49,522 nt of DNA from an uncultured Prevotellaceae bacterium (lineage in GTDB: Bacteria > Bacteroidota > Bacteroidia > Bacteroidales > Bacteroidaceae). The position numbers were made by a program, and so were the translations under genes. The stretch's first letter is position 1. Each line of letters begins with the position of its first letter. This document shows positions 1-8,788 of this stretch, in pieces. The notes under the pieces are model-generated. The model did no database searches, had not been told where the DNA came from, and saw only the letters and a program-made list of their open reading frames with translations. The stretch lies in contig ONCH01000013.1 of NCBI GenBank assembly GCA_900316265.1, forward strand, positions 1-49,522. The letters run 5' to 3'.

Positions 1-1
1 T

Positions 2-1480
2 GTGTTTAAGCCCCGCCAGAAGGCTTTGGAGAAGCATCTGAAAGGGGGAGAGGCACTGCAACGGGCAGTGCTGGAACATTTGATACATACCGCAAAGGAT
101 ACGGAATACGGCAGGAATCATGCCTTTGACAATATCAAGGACTATGAGCAGTTCACAGCGATGGTACCCGTCAACACCTACGAGGAACTGAAGGGCGACA
201 TTGACCGTATGCGTCATGGAGAGCGCGACGTGCTGTGGCCCGGACGCGTCAGGTGGTATGCCAAGTCGAGCGGAACGACAAACGATAAGTCGAAATTCAT
301 CCCTGTCAGCGACGAGGGTCTGCAGAAGATTCACTATGCTGGCGGACGCGACTCAGTGGCACTCTACCTGAGGAATAATCCCAAATCGCGGATGTTCGAC
401 GGCAAGGGATTGATACTGGGTGGCAGTCATGCACCTAACTACAACGTGGCAGGCTCGCTGGTGGGCGACCTCAGCGCTATCCTGATAGAGAACATCAATC
501 CACTGGTAAACCTGATACGCGTGCCTAAAAAGGATACAGCACTGCTCAGTGACTTCGAGGTGAAGCGTGAGCGCATAGCCCGTGAGGCGATGAACAAGAA
601 CGTCACCAATATCAGCGGCGTACCCTCGTGGATGCTCTCCGTGCTGAACTGCATGATGGAGATGACGGGTATGACACATCTGGAAGAGGTGTGGCCGAAC
701 ATCGAGGTATTCTTCCACGGCGGTGTGGCCTTCACTCCCTATCGCAAGCAGTATGAACAGCTTATCACCTCACCCAATATGCACTATATGGAGACATATA
801 ATGCCAGCGAGGGATTCTTCGGACTGCAGGACGACCCGATGGACAAGGCGATGCTACTGATGCTGGACTATGGGGTGTTCTATGAGTTCCAAGAGCTCTC
901 CGACAAAATCGGAGAGCACAAGATAGTGCCGCTGTGGGGTGTCGAGAAGGACAAAAACTATGCCATGCTAATCAGCACTTCGTGTGGTCTGTGGCGCTAT
1001 ATGATTGGCGATACCGTCCGCTTTACCTCCACCAATCCCTATAAGTTCGTGATTAGCGGTCGCACGAAGAGCTTCATCAATGCCTTTGGTGAGGAGCTCA
1101 TCGTCGATAATGCAGAGAAGGGACTGGCCTACGCCTGTGAACAAACCGGTGCTGAGGTGCTCGAATATACGGCTGCTCCTGTCTTTATGGACGCTAATGC
1201 CAAGTGCTGCCACCAGTGGCTTATCGAATTCTCCAAGGCACCAAACGACTTGGCACAGTTTGCCGACCTGCTGGATAAGCACCTGCAGGAAATCAATAGC
1301 GACTATGAAGCCAAACGCTATAAGGACATCACCCTGCAACACCTGGAAATCGTCCAAGCACGTCCCAACCTGTTTAACGACTGGCTGAAGATGAAAGGCA
1401 AGCTGGGTGGTCAGCACAAGGTGCCCCGACTGAGCAATTCACGCGAACATATCGACCAACTATTGAAACTTAACGCATGA
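2..1480 (+). CDS. GH3-family acyl-adenylating-like protein, 5' end cut by window
   Basis: Resembles the GH3 auxin-responsive promoter family, enzymes that activate carboxylates as acyl-adenylates; the bacterial substrate is unknown. Visible motifs are the ATP-binding YAKSSGTTNDKSKF near residue 87, YNASEGFFG near residue 265, and YMIGDTVRF followed by SGRTKSFINAFGEEL near residues 330-360, the usual three adenylation motifs. The reading frame is open to the window edge. The first codon seen is GTG, but family members normally have about ten more residues before the FKPR segment, so the true start probably lies outside the window. It overlaps the next gene by four bases (ATGA), so the two are probably translated together. 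The family call is firm; the role is not known. Confidence 0.88.
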   Translation: MFKPRQKALEKHLKGGEALQRAVLEHLIHTAKDTEYGRNHAFDNIKDYEQFTAMVPVNTYEELKGDIDRMRHGERDVLWPGRVRWYAKSSGTTNDKSKFIPVSDEGLQKIHYAGGRDSVALYLRNNPKSRMFDGKGLILGGSHAPNYNVAGSLVGDLSAILIENINPLVNLIRVPKKDTALLSDFEVKRERIAREAMNKNVTNISGVPSWMLSVLNCMMEMTGMTHLEEVWPNIEVFFHGGVAFTPYRKQYEQLITSPNMHYMETYNASEGFFGLQDDPMDKAMLLMLDYGVFYEFQELSDKIGEHKIVPLWGVEKDKNYAMLISTSCGLWRYMIGDTVRFTSTNPYKFVISGRTKSFINAFGEELIVDNAEKGLAYACEQTGAEVLEYTAAPVFMDANAKCCHQWLIEFSKAPNDLAQFADLLDKHLQEINSDYEAKRYKDITLQHLEIVQARPNLFNDWLKMKGKLGGQHKVPRLSNSREHIDQLLKLNA

Positions 1481-3417
1481 GGAGACTGCAATATTGGTTA
1501 TTGGCTGTAGGCTGTTTGCTACTGGCTGTGGGTTGTGCTCGCATGGGTTCACCTGATGGTGGATGGTACGACGACGACCCACCTGTGGTCATTGGTAGTA
1601 TACCCGCTGACAAGGCTACAGGCGTGAAGACCAAGAAGGTAACCATCTATTTCGACGAATATATCAAACTAGCTGATGCCACACAGAACGTCATCGTCTC
1701 ACCGCCACAGATAGAGATGCCCGACATTCAGGCCAAGGGTAAGAAAATCGTCGTAGAGCTGAAAGACACACTGAAGCCCAACATGACCTATACCATAGAC
1801 TTCAGCGATGCCATCAGCGACAACAACGAGGACAACCCGATGGGTAACTACACCTTTACCTTCTCAACGGGCGAGCAGACTGACACCCTCGAAGTCTCGG
1901 GTTCAGTGCTTAGTGCCGAGAACCTGGACCCTGTGGCAGGCATCCTCGTAGGATTGTATAGCGACTTGGCAGACTCCGCTTTCAAAACGAAACCTCTGTT
2001 GCGTGTAGCACGTACCGACGCCAACGGTCACTTTGTCATCAAGGGTGTTGCCGAGGGCGAATATCGCATCTACGCCTTGCAGGATGCCGACGGCAATTAT
2101 ATGTTTACGCAGAAGAGTGAAATGATAGCCTTCTCGCACGAGACCTACAAGCCATACGTCAAGCCCGACATGCGTCAGGACACCATCTGGCGCGACACGT
2201 TGCACATTGACAGCATCGCACAGGTGCACTACATGCACTACTACCCCGACAACATTGTGCTGACGGCTTTCCAAGAACTACAGACTAACCGCTATCTGCT
2301 GAAGACAGAGCGCAAGGATGCCGACCGCATAAACATTTTCTTCAGCTATGGCAACGAACAGCTGCCAACTATCCGCGGTCTGAACTTCAATAGTGACAAT
2401 GCCTTCATCGTGGAGACCAACGCCAAGAAAGACTCTATCACCTACTGGTTGCGCGACACGCTGTTGGTCAACCAAGACACGCTGTCGTTCGAGATGAATT
2501 ACCTAATGACTGACTCACTGGGGCAGTTGGTGTCAAAGACCGACACGATAGAGGCACTGGCGAAGACGCCCTATGCCAAGCGTGTAAAGGCTCAGCAGAA
2601 AGAATACGAATCATGGTTCAAGTTGCAGGAGAAGAAGCGTAAGCGCGAAGAGCCTTACGACAGCATCTACCCCACAAAACCTTTGGAGCCCAAATACAGC
2701 GTGGCGCAGGCAATGGACCCCAACCGTCCCATCAATATTGAGATACCCACACCGCCAGCAACGTTAGATACGGCAGGCATCCACCTCTATACGAAGATTG
2801 ACACGCTATGGTATAATGCCAATTACGAGTTCCACCAACGCGACAGCCTCTTACGTAGCTATGAGCTATTGGTCGACTGGCGACCAGGAGCGGAGTATAG
2901 CTTTGAGGTCGATAGTGCCGCCATCATTGATATCTATGGTATGGCTTGCAAACCCTACAAGCAAGGTATCAAGGTGAAGACACTCGACGACTATGCAACG
3001 TTGTTCCTGGACATCAGTGGCTATACAGACAGTGCTGCTGTTGTCGTACAGTTGCTTGACAAGAGTGATAAGCCTTTGACTCAGAGCAAGATGGGCACTG
3101 ACCATACGGCAGCATTCTACTATGTGAACCCTGGTACCTACTATGCACGAGCCTTCATCGACCGCAATGGTAATGGAGTGTGGGATACCGGCAACTACGA
3201 TGCTGACGAACAGGCAGAAGCTGTCTATTACTATCCGCGTGAGATAGAGACCAAGGCGAAGTTCGATATTACGCTAACGTGGAACCTGACGCAATTGCCA
3301 CTGAACCAGCAGAAACCGTCGGCACTTGTCAAGAAGAAAAATGACAAAAAGCGACAGAAGAAGAACCGCAATGCGGATCGCGCTGCGCAGTTAGGAATAA
3401 AGTATATTAAGAAATAG
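1477..3417 (+). CDS. Ig-like domain lipoprotein (SbsA Ig-like N-terminus)
   Basis: The start overlaps the previous stop. The N-terminus is a lipoprotein signal: a hydrophobic stretch ending in LLLAVGC, with the lipid-accepting cysteine at residue 20. Residues about 30-125 look like the SbsA Ig-like (Big_5) domain: the PADKATGVKTKKVTIYFDE segment, then VELKDTLKPNMTYTIDF and YTFTFSTG. A carboxypeptidase-regulatory-like beta domain may follow (SGSVLSAENLDPVAGILV). The end is very lysine-rich (KKKNDKKRQKKNRN). It is probably an envelope lipoprotein, and its position before a DUF3108 gene is a pairing seen in Bacteroidetes. No enzymatic motif was found and the function is unknown. Confidence 0.8.
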   Translation: MRRLQYWLLAVGCLLLAVGCARMGSPDGGWYDDDPPVVIGSIPADKATGVKTKKVTIYFDEYIKLADATQNVIVSPPQIEMPDIQAKGKKIVVELKDTLKPNMTYTIDFSDAISDNNEDNPMGNYTFTFSTGEQTDTLEVSGSVLSAENLDPVAGILVGLYSDLADSAFKTKPLLRVARTDANGHFVIKGVAEGEYRIYALQDADGNYMFTQKSEMIAFSHETYKPYVKPDMRQDTIWRDTLHIDSIAQVHYMHYYPDNIVLTAFQELQTNRYLLKTERKDADRINIFFSYGNEQLPTIRGLNFNSDNAFIVETNAKKDSITYWLRDTLLVNQDTLSFEMNYLMTDSLGQLVSKTDTIEALAKTPYAKRVKAQQKEYESWFKLQEKKRKREEPYDSIYPTKPLEPKYSVAQAMDPNRPINIEIPTPPATLDTAGIHLYTKIDTLWYNANYEFHQRDSLLRSYELLVDWRPGAEYSFEVDSAAIIDIYGMACKPYKQGIKVKTLDDYATLFLDISGYTDSAAVVVQLLDKSDKPLTQSKMGTDHTAAFYYVNPGTYYARAFIDRNGNGVWDTGNYDADEQAEAVYYYPREIETKAKFDITLTWNLTQLPLNQQKPSALVKKKNDKKRQKKNRNADRAAQLGIKYIKK

Positions 3418-3441
3418 TTTAGAGACAAAAAGATAACAGAT

Positions 3442-4248
3442 ATGAAACGATTCATCATTTTATGGGTATTCAGCATGACGTTCCTGTCATCATTTGCCCA
3501 GTGTGGTATTGAGAATAACGCCTTTAAGTCGGGCGAGTTTGTAGGCTACGACCTCTACTTCAACTGGAAGTTCGTATGGATGAAGGTGGGTACTGCTTCT
3601 ATGTCGACTGTTCAGTCAACCTTTAAGGGACAGGACGCCTTCCGTTGCAGTCTTATCACTCGTGGTAACAGTAGTTTGGACAATATGTTCGTCATGCGTG
3701 ACACACTGCTTAGCTACACAACTTTGGACATTGCGCCTCTTTACTATCGTAAGGGAGCTCGCGAAGGCAAGCGCTACTACGTTGACGAGCTGTGGTACAC
3801 CTACCCCAAGGGTAACTGCCACCTGAAACAGCACGAGATTAACAGTCGCGGTGAGCACTACTGGAAGGAGTCAGAGTACAAAGACTGTCTCTACGACATG
3901 ATGAGTGTCTATCTGCGTGCCCGCAACTTCGACGCCTCGAAGCTAAAGGTGGGTGACAAGATTCCCTTGCCCATTGCCGATGCCTCGACAGTCGCCAACT
4001 CTTGGCTGAAGTATAATGGTACCACCAATGTGAAGATGAAGAACAGCGACACGAAGTTCCGTTGTTTGGTATTCTCGTTCATCGAACGTGAGGATGGCAA
4101 GAACCACGAGCTCATCCGCTTCTACATCACCGATGATAAGAACCACCTACCCGTACGTCTTGACATGTTCCTCTCTTTCGGTTCTGCTAAGGCTTACCTG
4201 ACAGGCTACAAAGGATTGCGCAACCAGATGACCTCAAAGGTGCAGTAA
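3442..4248 (+). CDS. DUF3108 domain protein, exported
   Basis: A 268-residue protein with a signal peptide (MKRFIILWVFSMTFLSSFAQ, cleavage after SFA-Q). The body matches the look of DUF3108: an early GEFVGYDLYFNWKFVWMKVG strand pair, the central KGAREGKRYYVDELWY region, and a late DKNHLPVRLDMFLSFGSAKAYL segment. DUF3108 proteins are periplasmic or envelope beta-rich proteins of unknown function. It sits 24 bases after the lipoprotein gene, so it is probably the last gene of a three-gene unit. The next gene has its own promoter. Confidence 0.82.
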   Translation: MKRFIILWVFSMTFLSSFAQCGIENNAFKSGEFVGYDLYFNWKFVWMKVGTASMSTVQSTFKGQDAFRCSLITRGNSSLDNMFVMRDTLLSYTTLDIAPLYYRKGAREGKRYYVDELWYTYPKGNCHLKQHEINSRGEHYWKESEYKDCLYDMMSVYLRARNFDASKLKVGDKIPLPIADASTVANSWLKYNGTTNVKMKNSDTKFRCLVFSFIEREDGKNHELIRFYITDDKNHLPVRLDMFLSFGSAKAYLTGYKGLRNQMTSKVQ

Positions 4249-4273
4249 TATATCTATTTGCTGAAAAAAGGGC

Positions 4274-4281
4274 TACCTTTG
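4274..4281 (+). promoter_or_regulatory. Bacteroidetes -7 box TACCTTTG before the nuclease-helicase gene
   Basis: TACCTTTG fits the TAnnTTTG -7 consensus. Only four bases separate it from the ATG at 4286, so the transcript would start at or beside the start codon (leaderless). No good TTG lies 19-21 bases upstream, so the -33 half is weak. Confidence 0.6.
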
Positions 4282-4285
4282 TAGC

Positions 4286-6790
4286 ATGGAAGAGAGTGAA
4301 CTGTTTGAGGGGTTGAAGGTGAACGTGCTGGACGATGGGCTTCAGGTAGTGGAGCCCGACGTGCTAGTAGACATCTCTGCTATTGCTGCCTGCTTCCAAG
4401 ACTATGGGCATCATCCGCTAGCGTATCTCATCAATCGCCTGAAACCCTCCGCAAACACGTCTCCTATCCTGTTAGGTAACTTTGCAGGTACAGCGCTGGA
4501 TCAGATTATCCATGACCCCGAGGCTGATTTTGGTGATATGCTTCGTACCTCGTTTAGCGAACAGGCTCTGCAGTTCTGCACCTGCGAAGACTTCAATCCT
4601 GCCAAGTTCAAGACGGATGCCTTGCACCAGGTGAACAACATCCGCGAGGCAGTAGACGTGTTGTTCGAAGAATACGACCGCGACAAGGCATTGCTGGAAC
4701 CCTCGTTTGTCTGCAAAGCATTAGGACTGCGAGGACGCGTTGACCTGATGACCAGCGATATGCGTCTGCTGGTGGAACAGAAGTCTGGCAAGAAATGGGT
4801 AGGCTTCAGAGAGGCCCACTATGTACAGGTACTACTTTATTATGGTGTGCTGCGCCATAACTTTCAGTTGGATGCCGATAGTGTAGATATCCGACTACTC
4901 TACTCGAAATACCCTGCCAGTGAAGGGCTGTTGGATGTCGCTAATAACGATGCCTTGTTTCGTGAAGCCATCCATCTACGCAATCTCATCGTGGCCATGG
5001 AAATGAAGATTGCCCGTAAGGGATTCTCCTCTGTGTTGTCGCAGTTACAGCCCGACGTGCTGTTGCAGCGACAAGAGAAGTCCGACTTCTTCCATCGTTA
5101 TGTACGTCCGGAGATAGAACGCACGCTGCAGCCCTTGCATAGTCTATCCGCTACAGAGCAAAACTATCTGGAGCGCATGGTGACGTTTATCTTCAGAGAA
5201 CAGTTTGCCCAGCTTCTGACGCAGGACACTGACGAAGAACTACGTCGAGGCGATATGGTTTATTACTATCACAAAGATGGCGACCCAGACCTCTGTCATC
5301 ATATATTAAATAAAGGTATGATAGAACGCATCGATGATGAAGAGATAGCGGTATGGCCTAATGATAACAGACAAGAGACCCCCGACATTCTTCGCAAAGA
5401 GAGCTATGTTATCGAACCGGCTACTTCAGATGCTACTACCACGGCAGCACTTCGTAGCCTGATGGCTTTCTGTGGGGCTTCTCCCCAAAAGCGTCACTTG
5501 CTAATGGGCAGTCTTGCTCCTCGCCAAGACACTTCGCAACGACTCTCCCGCTCCTATCATCCTGCTTACGACGACATCTTGTTGCGCGCCAAGCAAGCTC
5601 ATGACTATTTCCTGCTGCAGGGACCTCCTGGAACAGGTAAAACCTCTATGGCCCTACGTTTTCTGGTAGAAGAAGAGCTATCCTCTCACCCCTCACATCA
5701 CCTCTTATTGACCGCCTACACCCATCGAGCAGTCGATGAGATCTGTGCCATGCTGGAAGAGAGTGGACAGGACTATCTGCGACTGGGTAGTGAGGCAGCC
5801 TGCGACCCTCGTTTTGCACATCGCCTGCTGAGTAGTGCCTTCAGCGAGAAACCCAAGTTGAGCGATATCCGTCAGCGATTGGAACGTGTGCCCATCGTGG
5901 TCAGTACCACACTGACCTTGCTGACGCGTCCTTTCTTGCTGAGCATGAAGCACTTTTCACTGTGTATTGTTGATGAGGCTTCTCAAATTCTAGAGCCTTA
6001 TATCGTTGGTCTGCTTTCGTCAGACAGCATCGACCGCTTTATTCTTATTGGCGACCATAAGCAGTTGCCTGCGGTGGTGGCACAGCCCGACGATGATCCC
6101 CGACTGCATGGCTGTCGCCTGTCACTCTTTGAACGTCTGTTACAGCAGGAACGAAAGGCTGGACGCAGAGAGTTTGTAGGCATTCTTCAGCGTCAGGGGC
6201 GTATGCATCCGGATATTGCAGCTTTCCCCAATGAGTTCTTCTATCAGCAAGAGCAACTGCAACCAGTACCCTGTCCCCATCAGTTGGAGACGGAACTCAA
6301 CTATCCTGAACCCTCGGAAGACGTGCTCGACGACCAGCTAAAACAACACAGGGTGCTTTTCCTTCCTGCCGATGATGAGGCTTCATTGGTGGCTGACGTG
6401 CTGCGCCGCCTTTATCGTCAGATAGGCAGCGAGCGTTTTGATGCAGCTCGTAGCATCGGCGTCATCGTAACCTATCGTCACCAGATAGCCTTGATACGAA
6501 GAGAAATAGCGAAGTGGGGATTGCCCCAACTGGATGATCTCAGCATTGACACGGTAGAACGTTATCAGGGTTCTCAGCGCGACGTCATTATCTACTCAAC
6601 AGGTGTTCAGGATAATGACGGGCTTGACTTCCTCACCTCCAACAGTTTTGTCGAGGATGGTCATACGGTAGACCGCAAGCTTAATGTCGCACTGACACGT
6701 GCTCGCAAACAACTCATCTTGACGGGAAATAGAGCATTGTTGAAGCAAAATAAGATTTTTTCGGCTTTTATCGCACGTTATTCCATATAA
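4286..6790 (+). CDS. Dna2-like nuclease-helicase (PD-(D/E)XK plus superfamily 1 helicase)
   Basis: Two modules can be read. The N-terminal part carries a Cas4/Dna2-type PD-(D/E)XK nuclease core: GRVDLM with Asp153, then LLVEQKSGK with Glu164 and Lys166. The C-terminal part is a superfamily 1 helicase of the DNA2/NAM7 (UPF1-like) kind: Walker A GPPGTGKTS near residue 446, Walker B IVDEASQ near 560, GDHKQLPAV, the late TVERYQGSQRDVIIYS, and VALTRARKQLIL at the end. A cysteine layout for the Fe-S cluster of eukaryotic Dna2 is not evident; an early CTC pair is present, but no three-cysteine cluster follows. Likely a DNA repair or replication-intermediate processing enzyme. It has its own promoter and stands alone; no defence genes flank it. 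Confidence 0.85.
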   Translation: MEESELFEGLKVNVLDDGLQVVEPDVLVDISAIAACFQDYGHHPLAYLINRLKPSANTSPILLGNFAGTALDQIIHDPEADFGDMLRTSFSEQALQFCTCEDFNPAKFKTDALHQVNNIREAVDVLFEEYDRDKALLEPSFVCKALGLRGRVDLMTSDMRLLVEQKSGKKWVGFREAHYVQVLLYYGVLRHNFQLDADSVDIRLLYSKYPASEGLLDVANNDALFREAIHLRNLIVAMEMKIARKGFSSVLSQLQPDVLLQRQEKSDFFHRYVRPEIERTLQPLHSLSATEQNYLERMVTFIFREQFAQLLTQDTDEELRRGDMVYYYHKDGDPDLCHHILNKGMIERIDDEEIAVWPNDNRQETPDILRKESYVIEPATSDATTTAALRSLMAFCGASPQKRHLLMGSLAPRQDTSQRLSRSYHPAYDDILLRAKQAHDYFLLQGPPGTGKTSMALRFLVEEELSSHPSHHLLLTAYTHRAVDEICAMLEESGQDYLRLGSEAACDPRFAHRLLSSAFSEKPKLSDIRQRLERVPIVVSTTLTLLTRPFLLSMKHFSLCIVDEASQILEPYIVGLLSSDSIDRFILIGDHKQLPAVVAQPDDDPRLHGCRLSLFERLLQQERKAGRREFVGILQRQGRMHPDIAAFPNEFFYQQEQLQPVPCPHQLETELNYPEPSEDVLDDQLKQHRVLFLPADDEASLVADVLRRLYRQIGSERFDAARSIGVIVTYRHQIALIRREIAKWGLPQLDDLSIDTVERYQGSQRDVIIYSTGVQDNDGLDFLTSNSFVEDGHTVDRKLNVALTRARKQLILTGNRALLKQNKIFSAFIARYSI

Positions 6791-6796
6791 AATGTG

Positions 6797-6804
6797 TATC
6801 TTTG
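6797..6804 (+). promoter_or_regulatory. -7 box TATCTTTG before the ABC ATPase gene
   Basis: A perfect TAnnTTTG match ending four bases before the ATG at 6809. It decides the start: an upstream in-frame GTG at 6794 falls inside this box, so ATG 6809 is the real start and the transcript is probably leaderless. Confidence 0.65.
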
Positions 6805-6808
6805 CAGC

Positions 6809-7588
6809 ATGAGGGAAAGTGTTATACTACAAGACCTAAGCATCGGATACACTATCAAAGGCGGGAAAAAGACCGTTGCCCATCAGCTGAACGCTACTAT
6901 CTGTAGTGGCGAGCTGACCTGTTTGCTGGGTAGAAATGGCGTTGGCAAGTCAACGCTATTACGCACGCTGTCTGCTTTTCTTCCTGCACTGGAAGGTGAC
7001 ATACTCCTGCAAGGCAAGTCCCTCAGCACATATTCTGACCAAGAACTCAGTCAGCTGATAGGTGTGGTATTAACTGAAAAGCCACATGTCAGGAACATGA
7101 CCGTCGACGAGATGGTAGCTATGGGACGAGCACCCTATACAGGTTTCTGGGGAGTGATGTCGAAGGATGACCAGCGAATCGTGGACGAGTCCATCCAATT
7201 GGTAGGCATCGATACTTTACGCCACCGCTTGGTACAATCGCTCAGCGATGGAGAACGTCAGAAAGTCATGATTGCCAAAGCGTTAGCCCAACAGACGCCC
7301 ATCATCTATCTCGATGAGCCAACGGCATTTCTCGACTACCCCAGCAAAGTGGAACTCCTTCAGCTATTAAGACGCTTGGCGCACGACGAGCAGAAAACCA
7401 TCTTTCTGTCAACACACGATGTAGAAATCTCCCTGCAATTAGCAGACACCCTTTGGCTGATGACTTCAGAACAACTGTATGTCGGCACGCCTCGACAATT
7501 AGCTGACAAGGAAGTGTTGTCAGCATTCATCGAAAGCGAAGGAATAACTTTTGACTCACACATGTTAACCATACATATCAAGAAATGA
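6809..7588 (+). CDS. ABC transporter ATP-binding protein (siderophore/cobalamin type)
   Basis: A complete 259-residue nucleotide-binding subunit of the FecE/BtuD class. Walker A GRNGVGKST is at residues 41-49, the signature LSDGERQKV is near 145, Walker B is IIYLDEPTAFLD, and the H-loop is in FLSTHDVEIS. This class powers uptake of iron-siderophore, heme or vitamin B12. No permease or binding-protein gene is adjacent, so partners must be encoded elsewhere. Its stop overlaps the start of the CobD-like gene by four bases. That makes a corrinoid substrate the best guess, but this is inference from context only. Confidence 0.85.
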   Translation: MRESVILQDLSIGYTIKGGKKTVAHQLNATICSGELTCLLGRNGVGKSTLLRTLSAFLPALEGDILLQGKSLSTYSDQELSQLIGVVLTEKPHVRNMTVDEMVAMGRAPYTGFWGVMSKDDQRIVDESIQLVGIDTLRHRLVQSLSDGERQKVMIAKALAQQTPIIYLDEPTAFLDYPSKVELLQLLRRLAHDEQKTIFLSTHDVEISLQLADTLWLMTSEQLYVGTPRQLADKEVLSAFIESEGITFDSHMLTIHIKK

Positions 7589-8610
7589 TAGACGGACACG
7601 GGGATGATAGATATCGCTATGACGACTTGGTACAGATGAACTTCAGCAGTACCATCTATCAGCATGCTGACCACAGTGCGCTGAAAGAATATCTGATGGA
7701 TCATATCAATGTCCTCACCAACTATCCAGAGTCACAACCGCGACAACTTGAAAAGCTGATAGCCAAGCAGTTAGGTATAACACCAGAAAGCGTGCTCGTC
7801 ACTAATGGTGCCACCGAAGCAGTTTACATTATTGCCCAACTGTTCCGTCGCAGTTGTTCCATCATCCCTCAGCCCACTTACTCAGAATATGCTGACGCCT
7901 GCCGACTGAACAAGCATCTCATCACCTATGAGAGTGGCGATGAGATAACGGAACTGCCAAAAGACCGCGTCTATTGGGTGTGCAATCCCAATAACCCGTC
8001 AGGCAACGTGCTGAAGAAAGGGTTTGTTGACTATGTGGTTCGCCGTTCACCACGCTACACCTTTGTCATCGACCAGTCGTATGGTGCCTTTACCAAAGAG
8101 CCATTACTCAAAGCACGTGAAGTACAGGGACTTCCCAACGTGATACTCATTCATTCACTGAGTAGGAAATACAGTGTACCTGGTTTGCGATTAGGTTATA
8201 TCACTGCCCACCCAAGTACCATTCTCTTGCTTCGTGCCTTACGTCATCCGTGGTCTATTCCCGCACTGAGTATTGAGGCAGGGAAATTCCTCATTCAGCA
8301 CAGGCCGCCAGTTATCAGCGATGTCAATGCGTATCTCGCCGAAACCCAACGTTTGCGTAGTGAACTACGGAAAATTGAGGGCATACGCATCTTTGAAACC
8401 AAGACAAATTATATGCTCTGCGAGTTGAGCGACGCCACCGGTGCTGCATTGAAAAACTACCTCATCCATGAACATGGCATGCTGATTCGCGACTGTTACA
8501 ACTTCTACGGACTCTCCAGTGGGCACTTCCGTATCTCTGCCCAACAACCAGAGGAGAACGATGCCTTGATAGCAGCTATCCGACAGTTCACAGAAGAGAA
8601 AAAGTCGTAA
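7585..8610 (+). CDS. PLP-dependent class I/II aminotransferase, CobD-like
   Basis: A 341-residue fold-type I PLP enzyme. The opening IDGHGDDRYRYDD and NFSSTIYQHADHSAL is typical of the threonine-phosphate decarboxylase/histidinol-phosphate aminotransferase group. VTNGATEAVYI is the cofactor phosphate loop, CNPNNPSGNV the substrate-side loop, and SLSRKYSVPGLRLGY holds the Schiff-base lysine, Lys195. CobD makes (R)-1-aminopropan-2-yl phosphate for the lower-ligand linker of cobalamin. The overlap with the ABC ATPase gene suggests a salvage pair. It could instead act on another amino acid phosphate. Confidence 0.72.
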   Translation: MIDGHGDDRYRYDDLVQMNFSSTIYQHADHSALKEYLMDHINVLTNYPESQPRQLEKLIAKQLGITPESVLVTNGATEAVYIIAQLFRRSCSIIPQPTYSEYADACRLNKHLITYESGDEITELPKDRVYWVCNPNNPSGNVLKKGFVDYVVRRSPRYTFVIDQSYGAFTKEPLLKAREVQGLPNVILIHSLSRKYSVPGLRLGYITAHPSTILLLRALRHPWSIPALSIEAGKFLIQHRPPVISDVNAYLAETQRLRSELRKIEGIRIFETKTNYMLCELSDATGAALKNYLIHEHGMLIRDCYNFYGLSSGHFRISAQQPEENDALIAAIRQFTEEKKS

Positions 8611-8656
8611 ATTATTGTATTTTATGGCATTGAGATAAAGAAAAAGAGAGAAATAC

Positions 8657-8687
8657 TTGCAGGGTTCGCAGAAAATGCGTACCTTTG
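8657..8687 (+). promoter_or_regulatory. Promoter of the rimP-nusA-infB operon
   Basis: TTG at 8657-8659, a 20-base spacer, then TACCTTTG at 8680-8687: a complete Bacteroidetes -33/-7 promoter. It would give a leader of about 95 bases before rimP. Confidence 0.75.
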
Positions 8688-8699
8688 CACCCGTTCAGA

Positions 8700-8759
8700 G
8701 GAATGAGGGGTTCGCAAGAGCCTCTCATTCTTTGATTTAATAAGTCAAAGTATGGCTTT
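8700..8759 (+). promoter_or_regulatory. Two hairpins in the rimP leader
   Basis: GAATGAG at 8700-8706 pairs with CTCATTC at 8723-8729, followed by a short T-rich stretch. A second small hairpin pairs CAAAG at 8745-8749 with CTTTG at 8755-8759. The first could be a weak attenuator or an mRNA-stabilising structure. No known riboswitch was recognised. Confidence 0.45.
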
Positions 8760-8788
8760 GCATTCTTGTTTTAATTAACAAAATAAAT

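Noticed and set aside
6794-6808. GTG start giving five extra residues on the ABC ATPase
   Set aside because: This stretch is the -7 promoter box itself.
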